Source of the DNA: Herbinix sp.
Lineage (GTDB): Bacteria; Bacillota; Clostridia; Lachnospirales; Lachnospiraceae
Assembly (NCBI GenBank): GCA_029238935.1
Contig: JAQZBN010000043.1
Location: forward strand, 1-57,051
DNA length: 57,051 nucleotides
Direction: 5' to 3'
Below are positions 26,276-35,481 of this stretch, in pieces. The translations under genes were made by a program, and so were the position numbers. The notes beneath the pieces are model-generated. The model did no database searches and had not been told where the DNA came from. It saw only the letters and a program-made list of their open reading frames with translations. Position 1 is the stretch's first letter; every line of letters starts with the position of its first letter.

Positions 26276-26947
26276 TTACGACTTTTGTTCTTCTAGACTC
26301 AAATAAGTCACCTTTACGATACCTTCTAATTGTCGCATCGTATGGATCACTTGATAAGGTATTTCTTGATCGCATTCGATTACCATAACTGCATTTCCGC
26401 CTCTACCATCTCGATACAATTGCATAGTGGCGATATTTACAGAACTTTTCCCAAGCATTGTTGTGACATTCGATACATGACCTGGTTGATCTTCATTGTG
26501 AACGATCAAAGTTGGATAGTCCGCACCAAAGTTTGCTGTTAGTCCATCAATTTGACAGACACTAATTCTGCCACCTCCTAAGGAAGCCGCGACTATTTCC
26601 AATTCTCTTCCTCCCACTCCGAACAGCTTTAGCATTACTGTATTGGGATGAGCATCCCGAAGTTCAACTTTTGAAAAAGAATATTGAATTCCCATCTCAT
26701 CTGCTATGGTAAAACTAAAGGGAATTCTTTCATCATCCGCTTTCATGCCTAAAAGACCGGCAATTAATGCTTTATCTGTTCCATGGCCTTTTCCTGTCGA
26801 CCAAAAAGACCCGTGTAAATAAATATCGGCATTTTTTATGTCCTCACCCAACAGTTGCCTTGCAATGTATCCGATCCGTACTGCACCGGCAGTGTGGGAG
26901 CTTGATGGTCCAACCATAACAGGCCCTATAATATCAAATAAATTCAT
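26276..26947 (-). CDS. sdaAB: L-serine dehydratase, beta subunit
   Basis: This 223-aa subunit has the VGPSSSHTAGAVRIG motif at its N-terminus, the GTDKALIAGLLGM region, and a C-terminal ACT domain (about residues 148-218; HNEDQPGHVSNVTTMLGKSSVNIATM) expected to bind serine. It is first in the two-gene operon. The cupin gene upstream ends at 27094 with a terminator, so transcription probably starts in between. Confidence 0.95.
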   Translation of the reverse strand: MNLFDIIGPVMVGPSSSHTAGAVRIGYIARQLLGEDIKNADIYLHGSFWSTGKGHGTDKALIAGLLGMKADDERIPFSFTIADEMGIQYSFSKVELRDAHPNTVMLKLFGVGGRELEIVAASLGGGRISVCQIDGLTANFGADYPTLIVHNEDQPGHVSNVTTMLGKSSVNIATMQLYRDGRGGNAVMVIECDQEIPYQVIHTMRQLEGIVKVTYLSLEEQKS

Positions 26948-27012
26948 ATTATTTTTCTCCCTTATCTTATCATCTGTATCTTTATCGTTCTACCATAGGA
27001 TGTCCATTTTTT

Positions 27013-27077
27013 TATATAAAAAAGCACCTATCCTTCGATCAAATATTAAAATATTATATCGAATTGCCGGTGCCTTG
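27013..27077 (-). terminator. Terminator after the cupin gene
   Basis: GGTGCCTT (27069-27076) pairs with the AAGCACC side (27022-27028), with inner TTCGAT/ATCGAA and ATATT/AATAT helices. On the minus strand it ends in GCTTTTTTATA. A long, three-part stem. Confidence 0.75.
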
Positions 27078-27093
27078 TAAATAGCTTGATAAA

Positions 27094-27432
27094 TTAAAAA
27101 ACAACTGTAAGAAGCATCTTAAATTGCTCTTCTCCATAAACCGCATGGGGAACCTGAGATGGCATAATCAAGGTTTCTCCTTTGGTAAGTATAAAACTTT
27201 CATCTCCAACGGTAAATTTACCTGTACCATCTAGCACCGTTACCATTGCATCCCCATCCGAAGAATGGGAACTAATTTCTTCGCCTTGATCGAAGGAAAA
27301 TAAAGTCAAGCTTACACTTTTATTTTGTACTAGGGTTTTCGATACCACTTGTCCTTTTTGATACGCAACTTCCTCTTCTAACCGAACTATTTTTGCTAAC
27401 TCAATATTCTTTAATTTACTTTTTGGATCCAT
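27094..27432 (-). CDS. Small cupin-domain protein
   Basis: This 112-aa protein is a single cupin_2 barrel. Motif 1 is poorly kept (EEISSHSSDGDAMVTVLDGTGKFTVG) and motif 2 reads LTKGETLIMPSQVPHAVYG, where the His would bind metal. Proteins of this size and pattern are common in clostridia with no fixed function. It is monocistronic and divergent from the small Cys/Gly-rich gene. The SD is AAGGGAG. Confidence 0.88.
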   Translation of the reverse strand: MDPKSKLKNIELAKIVRLEEEVAYQKGQVVSKTLVQNKSVSLTLFSFDQGEEISSHSSDGDAMVTVLDGTGKFTVGDESFILTKGETLIMPSQVPHAVYGEEQFKMLLTVVF

Positions 27433-27703
27433 AATATTTTTCTCCCTTCTAAAAATAATTTTTTCATATATTTCATCCGTTTCGTTTAGCCTGCTTGTAT
27501 TATTTTAACTCTTTTTAGCTTATCCAAAATGATCATAACACATTTTTCCAGATTATATTGTAGCCTCGGATACACTTTTGTTGTAATATCACAATTATGT
27601 GTCAAAAATTATTAAAAAAACATTTAAATAATTTATAAAAATAGGAAATCAGCCAAGCTAAGCTACATATGATACATTGTAATTAATATTAGGAGGAACT
27701 AAT

Positions 27704-27913
27704 ATGAGTGATTTAGCAGCAACAAATTGCAACTCAGTAGATAATGGATGTGGATCAATCTTTTTAATTATCATCTTATTATGCTGCTGTAGCGGTAACA
27801 ACGGCTTCTTTGGCGGTGGAAATGGTTGTGGAAATGGTTGTGGAGACAACAGCTTCATTTTTATAATCCTTATCCTCTGCTGCTGCTGTGGAAATGGCAA
27901 CGGACTCTTCTAA
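27704..27913 (+). CDS. Small Cys/Gly-rich hydrophobic protein (annotated in relatives as chorion class high-cysteine HCB protein 13)
   Basis: This 69-aa protein has a strong SD (AGGAGG, 7 bases before ATG) and its own terminator, so it is a real gene. It consists of two similar units, each Asn-Gly-Cys-Gly, then eight to ten hydrophobic residues, then a run of three or four Cys, then a Gly/Asn tail ending in Phe. That points to an internal duplication. Similar short proteins in Lachnospiraceae carry the misleading insect-derived name given here; their role is unknown. Membrane association or metal binding is possible but not shown. Confidence 0.8.
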   Translation: MSDLAATNCNSVDNGCGSIFLIIILLCCCSGNNGFFGGGNGCGNGCGDNSFIFIILILCCCCGNGNGLF

Positions 27914-27954
27914 AATGAAGATCTAACCACACGAAATATTCTTCCGTACAGAAC

Positions 27955-27985
27955 AAAAAAGCTGCATAATATGCAGCTTTTTTGT
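27955..27985. terminator. Bidirectional terminator after the Cys/Gly-rich gene
   Basis: AAAAAAGCTGCAT (27955-27967) and ATGCAGCTTTTTT (27971-27983) form a perfect stem with a 3-base loop and T runs on both strands, ending this gene and the convergent one at 28039. Confidence 0.92.
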
Positions 27986-28038
27986 TGCCTTATTTAAGAA
28001 TGAAATGATAAAAATTTTTGCTAGTTGGTCTATTTAAT

Positions 28039-28257
28039 TTATTTAAAACGTTTCTGTTTTTTTAATTTCTCGTAGCATCCACGATCTATTTCATAGACAG
28101 TATTATCTTCTATGATAAGGTCATCATCCCTCTGGGGATATCTCCCATCTGTTTCTTTGGTATAATCTCTATTATTGTTATTATTCATATTCGTATTATT
28201 TTGTTTTTCATATCGGAACCCGGAGTTATATCCAGGGCGAAAGAACTGATTAGCCAT
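28039..28257 (-). CDS. Small Asn-rich hypothetical protein
   Basis: I do not recognise this 72-aa protein. It is hydrophilic, with an Asn run (about residues 21-29), an acidic patch RDDDLIIEDNTVYEID and a basic C-terminus ending KKQKRFK, with one Cys. AAGGGG lies about six bases before ATG. Convergent with the Cys/Gly-rich gene through a shared terminator, divergent from aroC. It looks like a soluble, partly disordered protein. Confidence 0.65.
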   Translation of the reverse strand: MANQFFRPGYNSGFRYEKQNNTNMNNNNNRDYTKETDGRYPQRDDDLIIEDNTVYEIDRGCYEKLKKQKRFK

Positions 28258-28494
28258 AGTTAGCCCCTTTTTATTCTTGTCATTTCAATATATGAAAATT
28301 TTACACAAATGTCCTTAAAACCATTGAATCTGGTTTGTATTTCCTATATACTATGGATTCATAAAAGCGATAGAAGAATCCATTTCATTCATTATGAAAG
28401 GACTGTTGTGAAAGAACAACGAATAAACTAATACACGAGATGAATGAATAGAAATTCACTTGGTGTAAATCAAACAATAAATGAGGTAAATCAT

Positions 28495-29598
28495 ATGGCA
28501 GGATCCGTATATGGAACTATTTTTAAGCTCTCTACCTGGGGTGAATCCCATGGTAAAGGAATTGGTGTTGTAGTAGATGGCTGTCCCGCAGGACTTCCTG
28601 TACAGGAAAGCACCATTCAAACCTATTTAAACAGAAGAAAGCCGGGACAAACAAAGTATTCGACACCGAGAAGCGAAGGGGATACCGTTACCATATTATC
28701 CGGTACCTTCGAAGGTTTATCAACCGGAACCCCTATCTCCTTAGCGGTATTTAATGAAAATCAAAGATCCTCAGATTACTCCGCGATTGCTCAGTTTTAC
28801 CGCCCAGGGCATGCAGATTACACCTATGACAGCAAATATGGCTTTCGTGATTATCGAGGTGGAGGACGGTCCTCCGGAAGAGAAACGACCGGAAGGGTGG
28901 CTGCAGGTGCCATTGCTTGCACAATTTTAAAGGAACTTGGCATTGAAGTATATGCCTATACAAAATCAATCGGTCCTATTGTGATCGATTATCAAAAATG
29001 CAGTAAAGAAGCTACCTTTACAAGTCCTCTCTGTATGCCAGATCCTGAAGCATCCATGCAAGCGGAACAGTACTTAATGGAACAAATGCAGGACAATAAC
29101 TCCTCCGGTGGTGTAATTGAATGCATCGTAACCGGTATGCCTGTGGGTATCGGTGAACCGGTATTTGATAAGCTAGATGCTGCACTTGCCCGGGCTGTCA
29201 TGTCCATTGGCGCTGTTAAGGGAGTGGAAATCGGAGATGGATTTCATGCTGCTACCCGTAATGGTTCCGATAACAATGATGCTTTTTACTTGGATCAAAG
29301 TAATCAGATTAAGAAAAAAACCAATCATTCCGGTGGTATTCTAGGGGGAATCAGTGATGGCTCCGAGATCATATTAAGAGCTGCCGTAAAACCAACTCCT
29401 TCTATAGCAAGAACCCAGTCCACCGTTAATAAAAGCAATGAAAATATTGAAATTCAAGTGCTTGGCCGCCATGATCCGGTTATAGTTCCACGAGCTGTAG
29501 TTGTTGTTGAATCTATGGTAGCTGTCACTCTTGTTGATTACCTTCTCATGAATATGACTACCAGAATGGATAACATCAAAAACTTCTATCGAAAATAG
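28495..29598 (+). CDS. aroC: Chorismate synthase
   Basis: This enzyme makes chorismate from EPSP with reduced FMN, the last shared step to aromatic amino acids. The 367-aa protein has GESHGKGIGVVVDG at the N-terminus, RRKPGQ, the DYRGGGRSSGRETTGRVAAG FMN/substrate region, GAVKGVEIG, NHSGGILGGISDG, and a C-terminal GRHDPVIVPRA. ATG 28495 follows GAGG by 8 bases; the longer frame from 28444 lacks an SD. It stands apart from other aro genes and ends at a strong terminator. Confidence 0.97.
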   Translation: MAGSVYGTIFKLSTWGESHGKGIGVVVDGCPAGLPVQESTIQTYLNRRKPGQTKYSTPRSEGDTVTILSGTFEGLSTGTPISLAVFNENQRSSDYSAIAQFYRPGHADYTYDSKYGFRDYRGGGRSSGRETTGRVAAGAIACTILKELGIEVYAYTKSIGPIVIDYQKCSKEATFTSPLCMPDPEASMQAEQYLMEQMQDNNSSGGVIECIVTGMPVGIGEPVFDKLDAALARAVMSIGAVKGVEIGDGFHAATRNGSDNNDAFYLDQSNQIKKKTNHSGGILGGISDGSEIILRAAVKPTPSIARTQSTVNKSNENIEIQVLGRHDPVIVPRAVVVVESMVAVTLVDYLLMNMTTRMDNIKNFYRK

Positions 29599-29624
29599 TT
29601 AGTTACAAATATGTGTAATTACCC

Positions 29625-29675
29625 CCCTTGGATGAAAAAGGAAAAGTGATATCCTTTCACCCAAGGGATTTTTTT
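29625..29675 (+). terminator. aroC terminator
   Basis: CCCTTGG (29625-29631) and CCAAGGG (29661-29667) form the base, with inner TGAAA/TTTCA and AGGA/TCCT helices, followed by ATTTTTTT. Confidence 0.9.
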
Positions 29676-29722
29676 GCTTACCAAAAAGCTGAGAAAATTG
29701 GGTAAAATTTAGCAAAAAAATG

Positions 29723-29756
29723 TTGACAAGTTAATATTTATACGTTAAATTATAAC
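29723..29756 (+). promoter_or_regulatory. potABCD promoter with overlapping dyad
   Basis: TTGACA (29723-29728) and TAAATT (29746-29751) are 17 bases apart. GTTAATATTTA (29730-29740) and TAAATTATAAC (29746-29756) are arms of an imperfect dyad (9 of 11 pairs) centred between -35 and -10. This is a natural place for the XRE repressor encoded first in the operon; binding is inference. Confidence 0.5.
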
Positions 29757-29825
29757 TGTTGTGGGTTTAGCTTTACTAAACTCTGAGTTTATTTTTATTA
29801 AGATTATCTGAAAGGAAGTGTCCTC

Positions 29826-30365
29826 GTGAATATCGGTGCCAAAATCAAAGAGTTAAGAGTACAGAAAAGCTTAACACAGGAAGAATTAGCAGACCGAGCA
29901 GAATTATCCAAAGGATTTATATCTCAGCTGGAACGGGATTTAACATCACCTTCGATCGCAACTCTGATGGACATCCTGCAATGTCTGGGTACGAATCTCG
30001 AGGAGTTTTTCAGCGGTACTACTTCTGAACAGGTAGTATTTAAGAAATCCGATTATTTTGAAAAATATGATGCTGAACTAAAGAACGAAATTAAATGGAT
30101 TATTCCGAATGCACAAAAGAATATGATGGAACCCATCTTACTGACATTAGATTCCGGTGGTTCCACTTACCCTGACAATCCTCATGACGGCGAAGAATTC
30201 GGTTATGTGATTAATGGTAGTGTCACTCTTCACATCGGTACAAGAACCCATAAAATCAAGAAGGGTGAATCCTTTTATTTTACTCCAAATAAACAGCATT
30301 ACATTACCGCATCGGAAAAAACCGGTGCAACTCTTCTGTGGGTATCAACACCCCCAAGCTTTTAA
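29826..30365 (+). CDS. XRE-family regulator with C-terminal cupin domain
   Basis: This 179-aa protein has a helix-turn-helix at residues 1-60 ([35 protein letters not shown]) and a cupin_2 domain at about 105-178 ([34 protein letters not shown]). PuuR-like regulators of this form often control polyamine genes, and this one is 22 bp upstream of potA. The start is GTG with AAGGAAG upstream. The likely role is sensing polyamine or a related compound and repressing the operon; the ligand is inferred from context. Confidence 0.9.
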   Translation: MNIGAKIKELRVQKSLTQEELADRAELSKGFISQLERDLTSPSIATLMDILQCLGTNLEEFFSGTTSEQVVFKKSDYFEKYDAELKNEIKWIIPNAQKNMMEPILLTLDSGGSTYPDNPHDGEEFGYVINGSVTLHIGTRTHKIKKGESFYFTPNKQHYITASEKTGATLLWVSTPPSF

Positions 30366-30387
30366 GCTATGTAAAGGAGGAACCGTC

Positions 30388-31464
30388 ATGACTACGAACA
30401 AATTAATAGATCTTGTTAATGTTACAAAATCCTTTGGAGATACCGTTGTATTAGACGAACTTAACCTATATATCCGTGAAAATGAATTCTTAACTCTGTT
30501 GGGACCATCTGGCTGCGGTAAAACTACAACCTTGCGAATTATCGGTGGCTTCGAAAATCCGGATAAGGGACAGGTTATTTTTCATGGTAAGGATATTACC
30601 AAACTACCACCCAATGAGCGTCAGTTGAATACCGTATTCCAAAAATATGCTTTGTTTACCCATATGACTATTGCAGAAAACATAGCCTTCGGTTTAAAAA
30701 TAAAAAAGAAAAGTAATCAATACATAAAGGATAAGATTCAATATGCACTCAAGCTGGTAAACCTCGAAGAATATGGTGACCGTATGCCAGACTCCTTAAG
30801 CGGTGGTCAACAGCAACGTATTGCCATAGCAAGAGCAATTGTAAATGAGCCTAAGGTTTTATTACTGGATGAACCTCTTGGTGCACTTGATTTAAAGCTT
30901 CGTCAGGATATGCAGTACGAATTAATCCGGCTTAAGAATGAGCTGGGAATTACCTTTGTTTATGTAACCCATGATCAAGAGGAAGCACTTACCATGTCAG
31001 ATACCATCGTTGTCATGAACCAAGGATATATCCAGCAGATCGGAACACCGGAAGATATCTATAACGAACCTAAAAATGCATTCGTCGCAGACTTTATCGG
31101 AGATAGTAATATCATCGGGTCTACCATGGTGGAAGATCGTCTGGTGAACATACTGGGTATCAATTTCCCTTGTGTTGATATTGGTTTTGGACATAATCGT
31201 CCTGTGGATGTCGTGATACGCCCAGAAGACATCGATCTTGTAAAGCCGGAGGAAGGTACGATGAAAGGAACTGTATCTTCACTCATTTTTAAAGGTGTCC
31301 ATTATGAAATGGGTGTTATGGCCAACGGCCATGAATGGCTCGTGCACTCTACGGATCTCGTTCCGGTAGGAAGAGAAGTTGGAATTAAAGTAGATCCTTA
31401 TGATATACAGATTATGCATAAACCGGAATCAGAAGACGAACAGGCTGTGGAAATAGCCGAATAA
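30388..31464 (+). CDS. potA: Spermidine/putrescine ABC transporter ATP-binding protein
   Basis: This ATPase drives polyamine import. Walker A is GPSGCGKTT, the signature [14 protein letters not shown], Walker [12 protein letters not shown], and the C-terminal TOBE-like region begins near residue 250. Length is 358 aa from ATG 30388, six bases after AGGAGG; the longer frame from 30214 overlaps the regulator gene and lacks an SD. Order regulator-potA-potB-potC-potD is the standard one. Confidence 0.95.
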   Translation: MTTNKLIDLVNVTKSFGDTVVLDELNLYIRENEFLTLLGPSGCGKTTTLRIIGGFENPDKGQVIFHGKDITKLPPNERQLNTVFQKYALFTHMTIAENIAFGLKIKKKSNQYIKDKIQYALKLVNLEEYGDRMPDSLSGGQQQRIAIARAIVNEPKVLLLDEPLGALDLKLRQDMQYELIRLKNELGITFVYVTHDQEEALTMSDTIVVMNQGYIQQIGTPEDIYNEPKNAFVADFIGDSNIIGSTMVEDRLVNILGINFPCVDIGFGHNRPVDVVIRPEDIDLVKPEEGTMKGTVSSLIFKGVHYEMGVMANGHEWLVHSTDLVPVGREVGIKVDPYDIQIMHKPESEDEQAVEIAE

Positions 31465-31505
31465 TCTTTCGTAAATCCGAGTAAAGGATAAGGAGATGGT
31501 TTCCT

Positions 31506-32402
31506 ATGAAACTTACGAATGTTTTATCAAAATCAACACGTAAAACCCCCTCTTCCGCTGCAGAAAATAGATCTCAATTTTCCAAAAGTAATAAAGTGAA
31601 ATGGTTGTCTTTTCCTTACATTCTGTGGATGGCCGGTTTTATAATCATTCCGCTGATTATGATTGTTTTCTATGGTTTTACGAAGAAAGAAGGCGGGTTT
31701 TCATTAGAGAATATCGCACTGATCTCAGACCCCGTCAATCTGAAAGCGCTGATACTCTCCTTGGAATTATCCATTGTCAGTACAGTCATCTGCTTAGTAC
31801 TTGCCTATCCATTGGCTATCATACTGAATAAATCTCAGATGAAGAGTAATAGTTTTATCGTTCTTATCATTATCCTCCCCATGTGGATGAATTTTCTTCT
31901 TAGAACAATTGCTTGGCAAAATCTCTTAGAAAAATCGGGAGTGATCAATAGTATTTTAAAATTTATGCATCTGCCAACAATCAATATCATTAATACACCT
32001 GCTGCTATTATCCTTGGTATGGTTTATAACTTTTTACCTTTTATGGTATTACCAATTTACAATGTCCTGATTAAAATAGATAAAGATGTTGTAAATGCCG
32101 CTAGAGACCTAGGAGCAAATGGTGCACAAACCTTTATGAAAATCATATTTCCCTTAAGTCTTCCCGGAGTCATCAGTGGTATTACCATGGTTTTCGTACC
32201 TTCCCTGACCACTTTCGTTATCTCAACGATCTTAGGTGGCAGTAAGATTGTACTCATTGGTAATGTAATCGAACAGCAATTTAAATTAGGCAGTTGGAAT
32301 ACCGGTTCCGGCTTATCCTTGGTATTAATGATATTCATTTTACTCAGTATGGCTGTTTTGTCGAAGTATGAAAAGGAATCGGAGGGTAAGAGCATATGGT
32401 AA
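31506..32402 (+). CDS. potB: Spermidine/putrescine ABC transporter permease
   Basis: This 298-aa inner membrane permease has six hydrophobic segments and the binding-protein-dependent EAA-like loop (VNAARDLGANGAQTFMKIIFPLSLPGV) near residue 200. The N-terminal 30 residues are Ser/Lys-rich and cytoplasmic. It overlaps potC by 7 bp, which suggests coupled translation. Confidence 0.94.
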   Translation: MKLTNVLSKSTRKTPSSAAENRSQFSKSNKVKWLSFPYILWMAGFIIIPLIMIVFYGFTKKEGGFSLENIALISDPVNLKALILSLELSIVSTVICLVLAYPLAIILNKSQMKSNSFIVLIIILPMWMNFLLRTIAWQNLLEKSGVINSILKFMHLPTINIINTPAAIILGMVYNFLPFMVLPIYNVLIKIDKDVVNAARDLGANGAQTFMKIIFPLSLPGVISGITMVFVPSLTTFVISTILGGSKIVLIGNVIEQQFKLGSWNTGSGLSLVLMIFILLSMAVLSKYEKESEGKSIW

Positions 32403-33184
32403 AACGATTTTTTGAACGCTTTTATGTAGGGATTATACTACTCTTTTTGTATGCTCCGATTGTGATCCTGATTGTCCTCTCCTTCAATGCTTCAAAATCA
32501 AGAGCAAAATGGGGTGGTTTCACTCTTCATTGGTATCAGGAATTATTTCAAAATGAAGCTATTATGAATGCCCTCTATACCACATTAATCATTGCATTCA
32601 CTTCTGCACTGATCGCTACCCTGCTGGGAACGGCTGCTTCTATTGCAATGAACAGTATGAAAAAGACACCCCGTACTATTTTAATGGGGATAACAAATAT
32701 TCCGATGTTAAATGCTGACATCGTAACAGGTATCTCATTAATGTTGATCTTTGTCGCCTTAAATTATACTTTGGGTTTTACCAGTGTTCTGATGGCACAT
32801 ATTACATTTAATATCCCTTATGTTATCTTAAGTGTAATGCCAAAACTCCGGCAATTAAATCCTAATACTTATGAGGCCGCGCAAGATCTCGGTGCAACTC
32901 CTTTTTATGCGTTCTATAAGGTAATCCTGCCGGATATCTTGCCTGGTGTGTTATCCGGATTTTTCTTGGCTTTTACAATGTCTTTGGATGACTTTGTTAT
33001 CACTCATTTTACCAAGGGTCCGGAGACAAATACTCTGTCAACAAAAATCTATACCGAAGTACGAAAAGGTATTAAACCAGAAATATATGCTCTTTCCACT
33101 CTCATGTTTCTTACTGTCTTAGTATTATTAATTATTATCAACAGAAGAAATTCCGAGAAAAAAGCCCCCACAAGGACCATATAA
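32396..33184 (+). CDS. potC: Spermidine/putrescine ABC transporter permease
   Basis: This second permease of 262 aa also has six hydrophobic segments and an EAA loop (YEAAQDLGATPFYAFYKVILPDILPGV), followed by the SLDDFVITHFT motif typical of PotC. It overlaps potB by 7 bp and is followed 56 bp later by potD. Confidence 0.95.
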   Translation: MVKRFFERFYVGIILLFLYAPIVILIVLSFNASKSRAKWGGFTLHWYQELFQNEAIMNALYTTLIIAFTSALIATLLGTAASIAMNSMKKTPRTILMGITNIPMLNADIVTGISLMLIFVALNYTLGFTSVLMAHITFNIPYVILSVMPKLRQLNPNTYEAAQDLGATPFYAFYKVILPDILPGVLSGFFLAFTMSLDDFVITHFTKGPETNTLSTKIYTEVRKGIKPEIYALSTLMFLTVLVLLIIINRRNSEKKAPTRTI

Positions 33185-33239
33185 CCTGGTTGCTTATGAA
33201 AATTTCTATGAAAGAAGATTTAGGTAAGGAGGAAATAAA

Positions 33240-34295
33240 ATGAAAAAAATATTATTATTATTACTAACCGTATCCCTGATTGGTTTTCTCGTCGGTTGCA
33301 GTAAAGATACCACCGGTGAAAACGGTAAGGTATATGTCTATAACTGGGGTGAATATATGGATCCGGAAGTAAGAGATATGTTTGAAGAAGAAACCGGAAT
33401 TGAAGTTATTTATGATGAGTTTGAACAAAATGAGGAGATGTTTCCTAAAATAGAATCCGGTGCTGTTTCTTATGATGTGGTTTGTCCTTCCGATTATATG
33501 ATCAAGAAAATGATTGATGCAGATTTATTAGCTGAAATTAATTATGATAACATTCCCAATATATCCAATATTGATGCAGCTTATTTAAAAAGTGCGGAGG
33601 AGTACGATCCCGGTAACAAATATAGTGTACCTTATTGTTGGGGAACCGTTGGTATTCTCTACAATAAGACAATGGTCGAAGAACCGATTGATAGTTGGGG
33701 TGCTATCTTTGATGAAAAGTACTCTGGTAATATATTAATGATAGACAGTGTTCGAGACGCTTTTGGTATTGCCCTTGCCTATCTAGGTTATTCCATGAAT
33801 TCTACCAATGAAGCTGAATTAGACGAAGCAAAAGCTCTTCTTCAAGAACAATATCCACTGGTTCAAGCTTATGTTGTGGATCAGGTGCGAGATAAAATGA
33901 TCGGCGAAGAGGCTGCGATGGGTGTTATTTATTCCGGTGAAGCAATCTTTACCCAGAGAGAAAATCCTGATCTGGAATATGTAGTTCCGAAAGAAGGCTC
34001 CAACGTTTGGATCGACGGTTGGGTCATTCCAAAAAACAGTCAAAACAAAGAAAATGCAGAAGCTTTTATTAACTATATGTGTAAAGCCGAGATAGCAAAG
34101 ATGAACTTTGATTACATCACCTACTCTACTCCAAATTCTGCTGCAAGAGAATTAATTGAGGATGATGATATCAAAAATAGTCCGATTGCTTTCCCTGACC
34201 AATCCGTCCTGGACAGATGCTCTACTTATCAATATCTTGGTGAAGAGATGGAATCACTGTATAATACAAAGTGGAATGAAGTAAAAATGGATTAA
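33240..34295 (+). CDS. potD: Spermidine/putrescine-binding lipoprotein
   Basis: This solute-binding protein of 351 aa has a lipoprotein signal: a short basic start, a Leu-rich core and a lipobox ending L-V-G-C with Cys at residue 20. The mature part has YNWGEYMDPEV, DVVCPSDYMIKKM, PYCWGTVGILYNK, SVRDAFGIALAYLGYSMN and VIYSGEA, matching PotD. Acidic residues around these loops fit polyamine binding. It ends the operon before a strong terminator. Confidence 0.95.
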   Translation: MKKILLLLLTVSLIGFLVGCSKDTTGENGKVYVYNWGEYMDPEVRDMFEEETGIEVIYDEFEQNEEMFPKIESGAVSYDVVCPSDYMIKKMIDADLLAEINYDNIPNISNIDAAYLKSAEEYDPGNKYSVPYCWGTVGILYNKTMVEEPIDSWGAIFDEKYSGNILMIDSVRDAFGIALAYLGYSMNSTNEAELDEAKALLQEQYPLVQAYVVDQVRDKMIGEEAAMGVIYSGEAIFTQRENPDLEYVVPKEGSNVWIDGWVIPKNSQNKENAEAFINYMCKAEIAKMNFDYITYSTPNSAARELIEDDDIKNSPIAFPDQSVLDRCSTYQYLGEEMESLYNTKWNEVKMD

Positions 34296-34403
34296 GTATT
34301 CAAGTAATAATAAATTGAAACTAAGTATGATAAGTCTTGATAGGAATGAATTACAGCATGAACAGATGAGATAATAGCGAATAAGAATAACTTTAATTTC
34401 AAT

Positions 34404-34450
34404 AAAAAAGATGTTGCCAAAACCATTTGGTGTTGGCAGCATCTTTTTTC
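34404..34450 (+). terminator. potABCD terminator
   Basis: AAAAAAGATG and CATCTTTTTT form the base of a stem with an inner TTGCCAA/TTGGCA helix, followed by TTTTTTC. It lies about 110 bp past the potD stop. Confidence 0.88.
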
Positions 34451-34458
34451 ACCTTATA

Positions 34459-34502
34459 AAAAATAGCTGAAATCTGTCCCTTGAGAGATTATCAGCTATT
34501 TT
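34459..34502 (-). terminator. Terminator after the 2-hydroxyacid dehydrogenase
   Basis: AAAATAGCTGA and TCAGCTATTTT arms with an inner AATCT/AGATT helix; on the minus strand the stem ends in TATTTTTTATA, right after the stop at 34510. Confidence 0.85.
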
Positions 34503-34509
34503 ATACATT

Positions 34510-35469
34510 TTATTGTTTTACCACATTGCGTTCCTCACCTTTTTGAAAGGCTTCAATGTTCTTATACACTTCATCGGTCACACGTTGTCTCGCTTCAACC
34601 GTTGCCCATGCAATATGAGGCGTAATAATTAATCTGGTACTATCTTGCATCTTAGCCAAAGGATTACTCTCGATCATCGGTTCAACGGATAGAACATCAA
34701 GACCTGCTGCAGCAATCCACTCTTCTTCCAAGGCCTTTGCTAATGCCTTTTCATTGATAATCGGTCCTCTTCCAAGGTTTAATAAGACCGCGCTTTTCTT
34801 CATCTTTCGAAGCTGCTCTTCTCCAATCAAATCTCTGGTTGCATTATTTAAAGGAGCATGAATGGATATCACATCACTTTCAGTTAATAACGTATCTAAA
34901 TCCACCTGCTGATAGTTTGCATTCTTGTTATTACCGGTGGTCGAATAATAGATAACCTTGCAGCCAAATACGGAAGCTACTGCTGCCACTGACTTACCGA
35001 TATCCCCAAGTCCAATAATCCCCCAGGTTTTTCCGGCTAATTCATGGAATTTTACTTCAAAGTGACTAAAGATATCTGCTCTGATATAATCACCTGATTT
35101 TACAAATCGGTCATAATAACTGAGCTTTTCATATACATAGAAGAACAAAGCAAAGGTATGTTGTACTACAGACTGAGTAGAGTAGCCCTTCACATTGGCA
35201 ACTGTTATATTTCTACCGTTGGTATATTCAAAATCTACAATATTCGTTCCGGTTCCTGTAATACAAATAAGTTTCAAGTTCTTCGCTTCTGATAAGATAG
35301 AAGCATTCATCGGTACCTTATTAACGATTAGTATATCCGCTTCTGCTGCTCTGATAGCATCCTCTTTCGGGTTTGAACAATTATATTTAATAACTTCGCC
35401 CAAATGATCAAAGTAAGATAGATCCACCTCTCCCCCTAAGGTATCTGTTTCCAAAAATACAATCTTCAT
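34510..35469 (-). CDS. D-isomer-specific 2-hydroxyacid dehydrogenase
   Basis: This NAD-dependent enzyme of 319 aa has the Rossmann motif GIIGLGDIGKSVA at about 145-158, the catalytic Arg in NLGRGPIIN, Glu in GLDVLSVEPM, and His in TPHIAW. This set fits glycerate/hydroxypyruvate reductases and related 2-ketoacid reductases; substrate is not decided. ATG 35469 is preceded by AAAGG at nine bases; the longer GTG start at 35478 overlaps this SD. It begins 13 bp past trpS and is probably co-transcribed with it. Confidence 0.9.
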   Translation of the reverse strand: MKIVFLETDTLGGEVDLSYFDHLGEVIKYNCSNPKEDAIRAAEADILIVNKVPMNASILSEAKNLKLICITGTGTNIVDFEYTNGRNITVANVKGYSTQSVVQHTFALFFYVYEKLSYYDRFVKSGDYIRADIFSHFEVKFHELAGKTWGIIGLGDIGKSVAAVASVFGCKVIYYSTTGNNKNANYQQVDLDTLLTESDVISIHAPLNNATRDLIGEEQLRKMKKSAVLLNLGRGPIINEKALAKALEEEWIAAAGLDVLSVEPMIESNPLAKMQDSTRLIITPHIAWATVEARQRVTDEVYKNIEAFQKGEERNVVKQ

Positions 35470-35481
35470 CAGCGTCACCCT

